Source: Candidatus Altimarinota bacterium (GTDB taxonomy: Bacteria; Patescibacteriota; Gracilibacteria; UM-FILTER-43-11). Taken from it: 64,000 nt of DNA. Shown here piece after piece: positions 17,595 to 26,371 of the stretch (positions within the stretch are counted from its first letter, which is position 1; the number at the start of each line of letters is the position of its first letter). The stretch covers positions 1-64,000 of the forward strand of contig JANQKP010000003.1 in assembly GCA_028281045.1 (NCBI GenBank), read 5' to 3'. A program made the position numbers and the translations under genes. The notes beneath the pieces were generated by a model. The model saw only the letters and a program-made list of their open reading frames with translations. It did no database searches and was not told the origin of the DNA.

Positions 17595-20500
17595 TTAGTT
17601 CTTGTACGTATCCCAAGGTTCTATTGGGAGGCTCTCCATTGTATACTTTTCTATGCTTCGAATAAAGGTTTTTGCTACTTGTACATTAGCAATAAGCGGA
17701 ATGTTCATGTCTACAGCAGCACGACGAATGAAGTAACCGTCTGATTCTTCATCATGCGCGTACTTGGTAGGAATAACAATTGCCATGTCTAATTTACCAG
17801 CGCGAATGTAGTCATCGATTTTATCTTGTTTCTTCTTCGAAGAAAGTTTGTGCAGCACCTTAGCTTTTACTCCGTTTTCTGCTAGGAATTTAGCGGTTCC
17901 TTCGGTGGCAAATAGGTTGAATCCAAGGGCTTTCATTTTCTGTACCGTGCGAATCATAGAGATTTTATCTACTTGGCGCCCTACAGAAAGGAGGATGTTT
18001 TTCTTAGGAATATTGTGCCCTACGGCTAGGTATGATTTTAAGAAGGCTTCTTCAAGGTCTTTACCGAAACAAGCCACTTCTCCGGTACTAGCCATCTCTA
18101 CCCCAAGCACAGGATCTGCTCCTTTAAGCCTGGTGAAACTGAATTGAGGATATTTCACCCCCACATGATCTAGGTCTAACGTCTTATACTTCCCTTTTTT
18201 AAGGGTTCCCATCATGGCTTTAGTAGCAATTTCAATGAAATTGTAACCGGTGACCTTAGAGGCAAACGGGAAGCTACGTGAAGCACGTAGGTTTAATTCG
18301 ATCACTTTAATTTCATTGTCTTTCGCCAGGAATTGAATATTGAATGGACCGGTAATATTTAGAGCCTTGGCTAGCTCTTTACCCGTTTCTTTTACGCGGC
18401 GAATGGTTTCTAGATACGTTTTCTGAGGCGGAAGAACGATGGTGGCATCTCCACTATGCACACCAGCGTTTTCTACATGTTCTGAAATGGCAAAGATTTC
18501 TACTTCACCTTTTTGAGCCACAGCATCCATTTCAATTTCACGGGCTCCGATTTCGAATTTAGAGATTACTACAGGCGCATCTGTACTGATCTTAACAGCG
18601 GTTCCTAGGAATGCTTTAAGCTCTTCTTTGTTATGCGCTACCCGCATGGCTGCCCCTGAAAGCACATAACTTGGGCGAACTAGTACAGGGTAACCCACTT
18701 TATCTGCAAATTTATAAGCGTCTTGAATTTTTACAAAGGCTTTCCAAAGCGGCTGATCTATTCCAAGAGAATCTAGAAGCGCAGAGAATTTATCTCTGCT
18801 TTCAGCACGATCTATATCTTTTACACTGGTTCCCATGATTTTAACCCCGGCCTTATTGAGTTTTACCGAAAGGTTATTTGGGATTTGTCCCCCCATAGAA
18901 ACCACGGTTCCTTGAGGTTTTTCTTTATCGACGATATCGAGCACTCTTTCTAGTGAAAGCTCATCGAAGTAGAGCTTGTCACATTCATCGTAATCCGTAG
19001 ATACCGTTTCTGGATTATAGTTGATCATAATCGCTTCGTATTTGTTTTTACGAAGCGTTTTGATGGTATTTACACAGCACCAATCGAATTCAACGGATGA
19101 ACCAATACAGTAAGATCCAGATCCAAGTACTACAGCTTTTTTCTTCGTTGATTTAAACGTAACATCGTCTTCTGTTCCTGAGTAAGTCATGTACAGATAA
19201 TTGGTCTTCGCTGGGAATTCTGCCGCTAGAGTATCGATTTGTTTTACCACCGGAAGTACCCCTAGTTTTTTACGGTAAAACCTCACATCCATTTCTGATT
19301 TTCCTACCATGTTCCCCACTTGGCGATCACTAAATCCTGCCACTTTCAGTTTCTTCATTTGATCTGGACTCACCTTATTCAGGTCTTTGAGCCTCATGGT
19401 CTGTTTTCTCAGCGTTCTGATATTTCTAAGTTTCTCTAAGAACCATGGGTCGATTCCGGTCATTTTGTAGAGTTTTTCTGTGCTGTAACCTTTGTCCATG
19501 GCTTTTGCCAAGGCAAAGGGACGCTTTGGCGTTGCCGTTTTAATCGCATCATCCAGGTCATCAAAATCATAGGCATCTGCGGTGAATCCGTAGGCTCCAA
19601 CTTGAAGCATGCGAAGTCCTTTTTGCATCACTTCTTCAAAGGTTCTTCCAAGCGCCATGATTTCCCCCACCGATTTCATTTCTGAAGTGATTTCTTCACT
19701 TACTTTTCTAAATTTATTTAGATCCCAACGTGGAATCTTAAGCGCCACGTAATCTAGCGCAGGCTCAAAACAGGCCTTGGTCTTTTGCGTCACATTGTTT
19801 TTAAGCTCCGTTAGGCTGTAACCCAGGCTCAGTTTGGCCGCCACATAAGCTAGCGGATAACCTGTGGCTTTACTAGCTAGCGCAGAGCTCCTAGAAAGCC
19901 GCGCATTTACTTCAATCACACGGTATTCATCACTTTTAGGATCAAGGGCGTACTGAATATTACATTCACCCACAATTCCAAGGTGACGAATCACCTTAAT
20001 CGCAATGTTTCTCAGTTTTTGATATTCGTGGTTGTTCAGGGTCTGACTCGGTGCAATTACAATCGATTCCCCCGTATGAATTCCAAGAGGATCGAAGTTT
20101 TCCATATTACAAACGGTAATACAGTTATCCTTATCATCACGCACCACTTCGTATTCAATTTCCTTCCAACCTTTTAAGTTTTCTTCTACAAGTACCTGAG
20201 GTGAATTCGCAAAGGCTTTAGATAAAAGCTTATCGAGCTCTTTCTGATTATAAGCAAATCCAGAACCAAGTCCCCCAAGGGCAAAGGCTGCACGTACCAT
20301 CACTGGGAATCCAATTTTTTCTACAGCTTTTTTGGCTTGAGCCACATTGGTACAAGCGTAAGATCTTGGTGAAACCACATCAATGGTCATCAGTGATTTT
20401 TTAAACTTATCACGGTCTTCTGTAAGTTGAATGGCTTCTACCGGAGTTCCAAGGACCTTTACTTTATATTTCTTAAGCGTTCCTGCTTCGTAAAGTTCTA

Positions 20501-20807
20501 CTCCACAGTTCAGCGCGGTTTGCCCTCCAAAGCTCAGTGCAATGGCATCTGGCTTCTCTTTTTTAATCACTTCTTCAACAAAATAAGGGGTTACTGGCAG
20601 GAAATAAATCTTGTCTGCCAGTCCTTTACTGGTCTGATTCGTCGCAATATTCGGATTGATTAAAACCACCTCAATGCCTTCTTCTTGATAGGCCTTGATA
20701 GCTTGTGATCCAGAGTAATCGAATTCTCCAGCTTGTCCGATTTTAAGCGCTCCACTTCCTAGTAGTAGCACCTTTTTCACCTTTGTTTTTGCCCCCATTT
20801 TGCTCAT
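17595..20807 (-). CDS. carB: Carbamoyl-phosphate synthase large subunit
   Basis: Duplicated ATP-grasp halves (KVLLLGSGALKIGQAGEFDYSGSQA; KKAVVLGSGSYCIGSSVEFDWCCV) and C-terminal MGS domain. Confidence 0.96.
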   Translation of the reverse strand: MSKMGAKTKVKKVLLLGSGALKIGQAGEFDYSGSQAIKAYQEEGIEVVLINPNIATNQTSKGLADKIYFLPVTPYFVEEVIKKEKPDAIALSFGGQTALNCGVELYEAGTLKKYKVKVLGTPVEAIQLTEDRDKFKKSLMTIDVVSPRSYACTNVAQAKKAVEKIGFPVMVRAAFALGGLGSGFAYNQKELDKLLSKAFANSPQVLVEENLKGWKEIEYEVVRDDKDNCITVCNMENFDPLGIHTGESIVIAPSQTLNNHEYQKLRNIAIKVIRHLGIVGECNIQYALDPKSDEYRVIEVNARLSRSSALASKATGYPLAYVAAKLSLGYSLTELKNNVTQKTKACFEPALDYVALKIPRWDLNKFRKVSEEITSEMKSVGEIMALGRTFEEVMQKGLRMLQVGAYGFTADAYDFDDLDDAIKTATPKRPFALAKAMDKGYSTEKLYKMTGIDPWFLEKLRNIRTLRKQTMRLKDLNKVSPDQMKKLKVAGFSDRQVGNMVGKSEMDVRFYRKKLGVLPVVKQIDTLAAEFPAKTNYLYMTYSGTEDDVTFKSTKKKAVVLGSGSYCIGSSVEFDWCCVNTIKTLRKNKYEAIMINYNPETVSTDYDECDKLYFDELSLERVLDIVDKEKPQGTVVSMGGQIPNNLSVKLNKAGVKIMGTSVKDIDRAESRDKFSALLDSLGIDQPLWKAFVKIQDAYKFADKVGYPVLVRPSYVLSGAAMRVAHNKEELKAFLGTAVKISTDAPVVISKFEIGAREIEMDAVAQKGEVEIFAISEHVENAGVHSGDATIVLPPQKTYLETIRRVKETGKELAKALNITGPFNIQFLAKDNEIKVIELNLRASRSFPFASKVTGYNFIEIATKAMMGTLKKGKYKTLDLDHVGVKYPQFSFTRLKGADPVLGVEMASTGEVACFGKDLEEAFLKSYLAVGHNIPKKNILLSVGRQVDKISMIRTVQKMKALGFNLFATEGTAKFLAENGVKAKVLHKLSSKKKQDKIDDYIRAGKLDMAIVIPTKYAHDEESDGYFIRRAAVDMNIPLIANVQVAKTFIRSIEKYTMESLPIEPWDTYKN

Positions 20808-20816
20808 TAAATTTAT

Positions 20817-20838
20817 AAAAAAAGCAGGGATCCCCTGC
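20817..20838 (-). terminator. Terminator-like hairpin in the carB leader
   Basis: Minus strand GCAGGG-GAT-CCCTGC then TTTTTTT, ending 10 nt before the carB ATG. Confidence 0.7.
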
Positions 20839-20848
20839 CTCTAACAGA

Positions 20849-20896
20849 TTAAATTATTGTGTGAATTTGAACATTTAGTTTTTTCATCCAGCTCAT
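20849..20896 (-). CDS. Putative carB leader peptide MSWMKKLNVQIHTII
   Basis: 15-codon ORF with TAA stop 10 nt upstream of the terminator hairpin. Confidence 0.35.
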   Translation of the reverse strand: MSWMKKLNVQIHTII

Positions 20897-20938
20897 ATTA
20901 AATAAAAAAAATTATATTTTCAAGCCTCTTTTTTCCGG

Positions 20939-20944
20939 TATACT
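20939..20944 (+). promoter_or_regulatory. -10 box (TATACT) for tsaC
   Basis: Eight nt upstream of the ATG. Confidence 0.45.
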
Positions 20945-20952
20945 GAAACCCT

Positions 20953-21594
20953 ATGGAAACTAAAGCTTTTAACGACGGTGTCCTCCAAGAAGTTATAACC
21001 ATTCTAAAAGAAGGGGGTGTTGTGGCTCATGCTGCAGACACCTGTTTTGGATTACTTGGCGATGCTATGAGCCCTGTGGCGCTTTCTACGATACAGGCGA
21101 TTAAAGGGCGTGATGGGCAAAAGCCAATGAGTATTATGCTGCCCATGACCGCCATGAGCGAGCTTTCGTCTTACGCAGAGCTCTCTGATTTTGCTAAAGA
21201 CGTTGCCAATAAACTTCTCCCTGGGCCTGTGACCCTACTTTTACCAAAAGGTCCTGCGATTCCACAGCACTATTTCCCGGAAACCAATCTCATTGGAATC
21301 CGCGTACCTGAAGATGAGCAAACTCAGATTATTCTCCGTGGCTTTGATGGACCTCTAATTACCACCAGTGCCAACACTTCAGGGCAACCCATTTGCTTCG
21401 ACCATGAAGAAGTACAAAGGAGCTTTAAAAATGCAGCGGTTAAACCAGATCTTCTACTAGAAGGTACCTGTAACAAGCATGCAGAAGCTTCTACAGTGCT
21501 TATGGTGGGTGAAGATCACTTAAAAATCGTGCGCCCAGGACCGATTACCAAAGACTACTTAGAAAACGTATTTGGACTCCCTGTAAAAGAGTAG
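20953..21594 (+). CDS. tsaC: L-threonylcarbamoyladenylate synthase (Sua5/YciO/YrdC)
   Basis: ADTCFGLLGDA, IKGRDGQKPMSIML, GPVTLLLP, TSANTSGQP. Confidence 0.92.
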   Translation: METKAFNDGVLQEVITILKEGGVVAHAADTCFGLLGDAMSPVALSTIQAIKGRDGQKPMSIMLPMTAMSELSSYAELSDFAKDVANKLLPGPVTLLLPKGPAIPQHYFPETNLIGIRVPEDEQTQIILRGFDGPLITTSANTSGQPICFDHEEVQRSFKNAAVKPDLLLEGTCNKHAEASTVLMVGEDHLKIVRPGPITKDYLENVFGLPVKE

Positions 21595-21653
21595 TGACAA
21601 ACGTTTTTTATTCTAGTAGAATACCCAGGCAAATTTTAGCCTTATTTTAACGC

Positions 21654-23444
21654 ATGCTCAGAACACATACTTGTAACGAGATCACCAAGAAAGATGTTGG
21701 CTCTACCGTAACTTTAACTGGTTGGGTTCACAGACGCCGTGATCATGGAGGAATTATCTTTATTGACCTAAGAGACCGCTACGGGCTTACCCAAGTGGCT
21801 TTTGATCCTGAATTCAATAAAGAAGCCCTGGAAACTGCAGAATCTGTGCGCTCTGAATATGTTTTAAAAGTGACCGGTGAAGTTCGTGAAAGACCAGAGG
21901 GTCAAGCGAACAAAAACATGGATACCGGTGAGGTTGAGGTGTATATCAACGAAGTTGAGATTCTAAATACGGCTAAAACTCCCCCATTCGAAATCGATCA
22001 AGATAAACCGGTAAACGAAGAGCTTCGCCTGAAGTATCGTTACCTGGATCTTCGTAAAGAAAGAATGCAAAAGAACATCGTTCTTCGTCATCAGCTGATT
22101 AAAATCATTCGTGATTTTCTTTCTGATGAAGACTTCATCGATATTGAAACTCCAATTCTAATCAAAGGAACGCCTGAAGGATCTCGTGAATACTTGGTTC
22201 CTTCTCGTCTGCATCCCGGAGAAATGTACGTACTACCTCAAAGCCCGCAACAACTGAAGCAAATGCTGATGATTGCTGGTTTTGATAAGTACTACCAAAT
22301 CCCACGTTGTTTCCGTGATGAAGATCTCCGTGGAGATCGCCAACCAGAGTTCACCCAACTTGATGTGGAAATGAGCTTTATAGAAGAAAAAGATGTGATG
22401 GATGTCACCGAGCGCCTTCTAATTAAAATGACCGAAGAGCTAGCGCCAGACAAGAAAATCATGAGCACACCTTTCCCAGTTATCACTTGGAAAGACGCTA
22501 TGGAGCAATATGGTTCAGATAAGCCAGACATTCGCTTTGAAATGAAACTGACAGACGTTGGTGAGATTGTTAAAGGGTGTGAATTCAAAGTATTTAACAT
22601 GGCTCTAGACAACGGAGGCGTAGTAAAAGCTCTTCGCGTTGAAGGGGGAGGTAAGTTCACCCGTAAAGATATTGAAGATCTTACGGAGCTCGCTCAAGTA
22701 TACGGAGCTAAAGGACTGGCCTACTTCATCTACGAAGACAGTGGCGAGGTGAAGTCTCCAATTGCTAAATTCCTAAGCGATGAGCAAGTGAAAGGAATCA
22801 CAGACGCTACCGGCGCTAAAGCCGGAGACGCGGTGTTCTTTGGAGCCGATAATTTTGAAACCGCTTGTACCGCTCTTGGACAAGTGCGCCTAGCGTGTGC
22901 GGATAAATTCGACATGCGTGATGACAGTGTATTTGCCTACTGTTGGGTGAATGAATTCCCAATGTTCGAACAAGATGAAGAAACTGGTGGAGTAGCCGCG
23001 GTACATCATCCGTTCACACGTCCTATGGATGAAGATATTGAACTGATGAACTCAGATCCAATCAAGGCTCGTGCTATTGCTTACGACATTGTACTTAATG
23101 GAAATGAAATTGGAGGAGGGTCTATTCGTATTCACGAACAGAAACTTCAACAACAAGTATTCGACATTCTTAAAATCTCTGCAGAAGATGCCGAAGTTCG
23201 CTTTGGACACATGCTAGAAGCCTTCGATTACGGAGCACCTCCACATGGTGGTATTGCATGGGGTCTAGACCGCATTGTGATGCTGTTTGCAGATGAACCA
23301 AACATTCGTGAAGTGATCGCCTTCCCTAAAAACCAGAAGGCTGAAGACCTTACTCTTGGAGCCCCAAGTGTGATGCCAGAAAAAGATCTAAACGAAGCTA
23401 ATATTAAAGCAATTAATCTCCCTGAAGATGGCGAAGGAAAATAG
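21654..23444 (+). CDS. aspS: Aspartyl-tRNA synthetase
   Basis: GWVHRRRDHGGIIFIDLRDR, PQSPQQLKQMLMIAGFDKYYQIPRCFRDEDLRGDRQPEFTQLDVEMSF, GIAWGLDRIVML. Confidence 0.97.
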   Translation: MLRTHTCNEITKKDVGSTVTLTGWVHRRRDHGGIIFIDLRDRYGLTQVAFDPEFNKEALETAESVRSEYVLKVTGEVRERPEGQANKNMDTGEVEVYINEVEILNTAKTPPFEIDQDKPVNEELRLKYRYLDLRKERMQKNIVLRHQLIKIIRDFLSDEDFIDIETPILIKGTPEGSREYLVPSRLHPGEMYVLPQSPQQLKQMLMIAGFDKYYQIPRCFRDEDLRGDRQPEFTQLDVEMSFIEEKDVMDVTERLLIKMTEELAPDKKIMSTPFPVITWKDAMEQYGSDKPDIRFEMKLTDVGEIVKGCEFKVFNMALDNGGVVKALRVEGGGKFTRKDIEDLTELAQVYGAKGLAYFIYEDSGEVKSPIAKFLSDEQVKGITDATGAKAGDAVFFGADNFETACTALGQVRLACADKFDMRDDSVFAYCWVNEFPMFEQDEETGGVAAVHHPFTRPMDEDIELMNSDPIKARAIAYDIVLNGNEIGGGSIRIHEQKLQQQVFDILKISAEDAEVRFGHMLEAFDYGAPPHGGIAWGLDRIVMLFADEPNIREVIAFPKNQKAEDLTLGAPSVMPEKDLNEANIKAINLPEDGEGK

Positions 23445-23709
23445 TAAAATGAGCCTAGAAGATAAAGTGGATCTTCTTTTGAAATATCAAAAGAGCGCAC
23501 GTCGCTGGGCGATGATCGGAGGAATCATTAAGCTAGTGATTTTCTTTGTGATCTTCGTGCTTCCAGTATTATGGGCTATTTCATTCTTCCGCGATCTCTT
23601 AAGTAGCGCAGCCTTCCAAAATGTCCAAAGTGGCCTAGGCCAATTTGGAGCAGCCGCTAGTGCCCCTGGAGAAGCTGCCAATTTAATTAAGAATCTCCTT
23701 GGGAACTAG
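23428..23709 (+). CDS. Small single-TM protein, hypothetical
   Basis: 93-aa ORF overlapping the aspS stop; hydrophobic LVIFFVIFVLPVLWAISFF. Confidence 0.6.
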   Translation: MAKENSKMSLEDKVDLLLKYQKSARRWAMIGGIIKLVIFFVIFVLPVLWAISFFRDLLSSAAFQNVQSGLGQFGAAASAPGEAANLIKNLLGN

Positions 23710-24040
23710 AACGTCTTTTGCGCCTCGCTTTCTGCTTGCGAATCTTTTCTAACTTCGCATCTACTTTTTCCTCTGGGTGAAGCTTGTCTAAAAGCTCTCG
23801 AAGCGCCATGATTCTATTCATGCCTCTTTCTCGGTGCTTTTGAAACTTAATCACGGTGCCTGTGGGCCCGTGTTTAAGCTGCACCGCATTACTAGTTTTA
23901 TTAATCTTCTGCCCCCCTCTTCCGCCTCCGCGGACGAATTTTTCTTCAATGTCTTCCAGCTTTAAACCCACCTCTTTTATTCTTTTTAAGATGGCTTCGT
24001 ATTTTTTATCGGTGAGATTAGCTTTATCCGGCAGTTTCAT
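23687..24040 (-). CDS. GGQ-domain-only release-factor-like protein (RF-1 domain; ribosome-rescue type)
   Basis: KFVRGGGRGGQKINKTSNAVQLKHGPTGTVIKFQKHRERGMNR; basic C-terminal tail; no stop-codon recognition domain. Confidence 0.85.
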   Translation of the reverse strand: MKLPDKANLTDKKYEAILKRIKEVGLKLEDIEEKFVRGGGRGGQKINKTSNAVQLKHGPTGTVIKFQKHRERGMNRIMALRELLDKLHPEEKVDAKLEKIRKQKARRKRRSSSQGDS

Positions 24041-25136
24041 TGAATTTTTCTAAGAATTCTTTTTTAAATTCATTAAAGCGATCTTCCTCTATGGCAGATC
24101 TTATGTCTGCCATAAGCTTCAGGTAAAAGGCCACGTTATGCTGCGTTGCAAGGCGCAGAAATAGAGGTTCTTTGGCTTTAAATAAGTGCTGCATATACGC
24201 TTTGGTACATTTTTGGGAGGCGTAGCTTTGCACATCCTCATCTAGAGGCGAAAAATCTTCTTTATATTGCTCTCTTTTAATGCGCACAATGCCATTTGTC
24301 GTGTACAAATGCCCATGGCGCGCGTTACGGGTGGGTAATACGCAATCGAACATGTCTATTCCCCGCTCTACAGATTCTAAGATGTCTATAGGAGTTCCTA
24401 CCCCCATCAGATATCTAGGCTTATCTTCAGGTAAATGTGGAGTGGTTTTTTCTGTGATGTCATACATCACTTCATTTGGCTCCCCTACACTAAGGCCACC
24501 AATGGCGTAGCCATCGAAACCAATCTCTTTTAGTTCTTCTGCAGATTCTTCGCGAAGCTCTGGGTGCATGCCCCCTTGTACAATTCCAAATAGAAGCGAC
24601 TTGCTCTTAGATTTTTCGTGGAACTCTTTGCAACGCTTGGCCCATTTGGTTGTGAGCTTTAGGCTGTTTTTTACATAGGCTTTTTTAGCGTCTGCCGCAG
24701 GACATTCATCTAAAACCATGATGATGTCAGATCCTAGTTTATGCTGGATATCTATGGCTTTTTCTGGAGTTAAAAAGATCTTATCTCCATTGATATGAGA
24801 CTGGAACTCTACTCCATCATCTTTCAGCTTTCTTATTTTAGAAAGCGAAAAGACTTGGTAGCCCCCAGAGTCTGTGAGAATAGGACCATCCCAGTTCATA
24901 AACTTATGCAATCCTCCGGCTTTAGCCACGGTGTCTTCACCAGGGCGTAAGTGCAAGTGATACGTATTAGAAAGGATCACTTGGCCTCCAAGCTCTGCAA
25001 TATCATCAGGAATAAGGCCTTTTATGGCCCCTGCGGTCCCTATGGTCATGAAAAATGGGGTCTGAATAGTCCCGTGACCTGTTTTAAGCTCTCCGCGGCG
25101 AGCTCCCCCTGAGGTTTTCTTTAAAGAAAATGACAT
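24024..25136 (-). CDS. tgt: tRNA-guanine transglycosylase
   Basis: MFDCVLPTRNARHG, ILSNTYHLHLRPG, LTDSGGYQVFSL. Confidence 0.96.
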   Translation of the reverse strand: MSFSLKKTSGGARRGELKTGHGTIQTPFFMTIGTAGAIKGLIPDDIAELGGQVILSNTYHLHLRPGEDTVAKAGGLHKFMNWDGPILTDSGGYQVFSLSKIRKLKDDGVEFQSHINGDKIFLTPEKAIDIQHKLGSDIIMVLDECPAADAKKAYVKNSLKLTTKWAKRCKEFHEKSKSKSLLFGIVQGGMHPELREESAEELKEIGFDGYAIGGLSVGEPNEVMYDITEKTTPHLPEDKPRYLMGVGTPIDILESVERGIDMFDCVLPTRNARHGHLYTTNGIVRIKREQYKEDFSPLDEDVQSYASQKCTKAYMQHLFKAKEPLFLRLATQHNVAFYLKLMADIRSAIEEDRFNEFKKEFLEKFNETAG

Positions 25137-25138
25137 AC

Positions 25139-25169
25139 AAAAAATGCGCTAGGTATTCTAGCGCATTTT
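25139..25169 (-). terminator. clpP terminator abutting the tgt start codon
   Basis: AAAATGCGCTAG-GTATT-CTAGCGCATTTT, T run on the minus strand, tgt ATG at 25136. Confidence 0.8.
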
Positions 25170-25193
25170 GAAGTTTATACCTAATGAAGTTGC

Positions 25194-25784
25194 CTATTTG
25201 GCATTCTTCTTAATGATCTTATCTACGATACCGTACTTAAGGGCTTCTTCAGCACGCATGAAGTAATCGCGTTCTGTATCTTCTTCTACTTTCTTAATGT
25301 CAGTACCAGTATGGTCTGCAATCATCTTGTTGAGCATTTTCTTAGTCGCCACAATATGGTCGGCGTGAATCGCAATATCGGTTGCTTGTCCTTGAGTTCC
25401 ACCCAGTGGTTGGTGAATCATCACCTCTGCATTTGGAAGAATAAAGCGTTTCCCTTTGGTTCCACCCATAAGCATGATGGATGCTGCAGAGGCAGCAAGC
25501 CCCATACAAACGGTAGAAACATCACAAGAAATAAGCTGCATCGTGTCATACATAGCAAACATCGCAGAAACAGATCCTCCTGGGCTGTTAATGTATAGCG
25601 TAATATCCTTCGTTGGATCTTGTTTTTCCAAGAAAAGCATCTGTGCAATGATTGTGTTAGCCACATCATCATCTACAGGACTTCCTAGGAAGACTATACG
25701 TTCTTCTAAAAGACGTGAGTAAATATCGTAAGCACGTTCACCTCCTTGTGGAGTTTTATCGATTACAGTTGGAATAAGTGGCAT
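25194..25784 (-). CDS. clpP: ATP-dependent Clp protease proteolytic subunit
   Basis: [54 protein letters not shown]; active-site segment MGLAASAAS. Confidence 0.96.
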   Translation of the reverse strand: MPLIPTVIDKTPQGGERAYDIYSRLLEERIVFLGSPVDDDVANTIIAQMLFLEKQDPTKDITLYINSPGGSVSAMFAMYDTMQLISCDVSTVCMGLAASAASIMLMGGTKGKRFILPNAEVMIHQPLGGTQGQATDIAIHADHIVATKKMLNKMIADHTGTDIKKVEEDTERDYFMRAEEALKYGIVDKIIKKNAK

Positions 25785-25861
25785 GTTCTAAATGTTAATT
25801 TTATTTTTATTTTGCTCTTAAATTATAGCAGAACTAAGGGAAAAAATCGACTACGTAGAAT

Positions 25862-25890
25862 TGACAAAAACTTCAAATAGATCTAAGATA
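25862..25890 (+). promoter_or_regulatory. Sigma70-type promoter
   Basis: TTGACA-17 nt-TAAGAT upstream of ATG 25916. Confidence 0.5.
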
Positions 25891-25915
25891 TCACCCAAGT
25901 TTAAAAGCCCTTTTT

Positions 25916-26371
25916 ATGACAGGAACCCCTGAAACACCCAAGAAGAACATCTTTGATCAGCATCGTGATGCTGAAAAGAAGAAGAAAAGGATCAAGGCCA
26001 GAGAAAACCTTACAATTGAGCAGCGGCTTATTGTTATGACTCTTAAGGCTCGCCAAGTGGTTTTTCAGACACTAGAAAGCTCAGAATCTGGAAAGCGCTA
26101 TTCAATGCAGATAGAAGGAAAGAGTGAGCCAAAGCAATCTAGAGCAGTTTCCAGGCTCATTACAGCAGCACTGGTGGAGTCCGGTAAACTGACGGAGAGT
26201 AATTTTATTCGCTTTGACAGCAAAATGTACGATTACCTGGAGGCCATCATGCCCACAAAAGAGACCAATATTATTGAGTCTATGGTATCTACAGCAGTTT
26301 TAGACTTACTACGAGAAATTGAAGGCGATCCTAGCCAAGAAGCTTCCGAAGGATCTCATTCACCATCTTAG
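25916..26371 (+). CDS. Hypothetical protein
   Basis: 151-aa ORF with promoter-like sequence; convergent 41-bp overlap with gatB. Confidence 0.6.
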   Translation: MTGTPETPKKNIFDQHRDAEKKKKRIKARENLTIEQRLIVMTLKARQVVFQTLESSESGKRYSMQIEGKSEPKQSRAVSRLITAALVESGKLTESNFIRFDSKMYDYLEAIMPTKETNIIESMVSTAVLDLLREIEGDPSQEASEGSHSPS

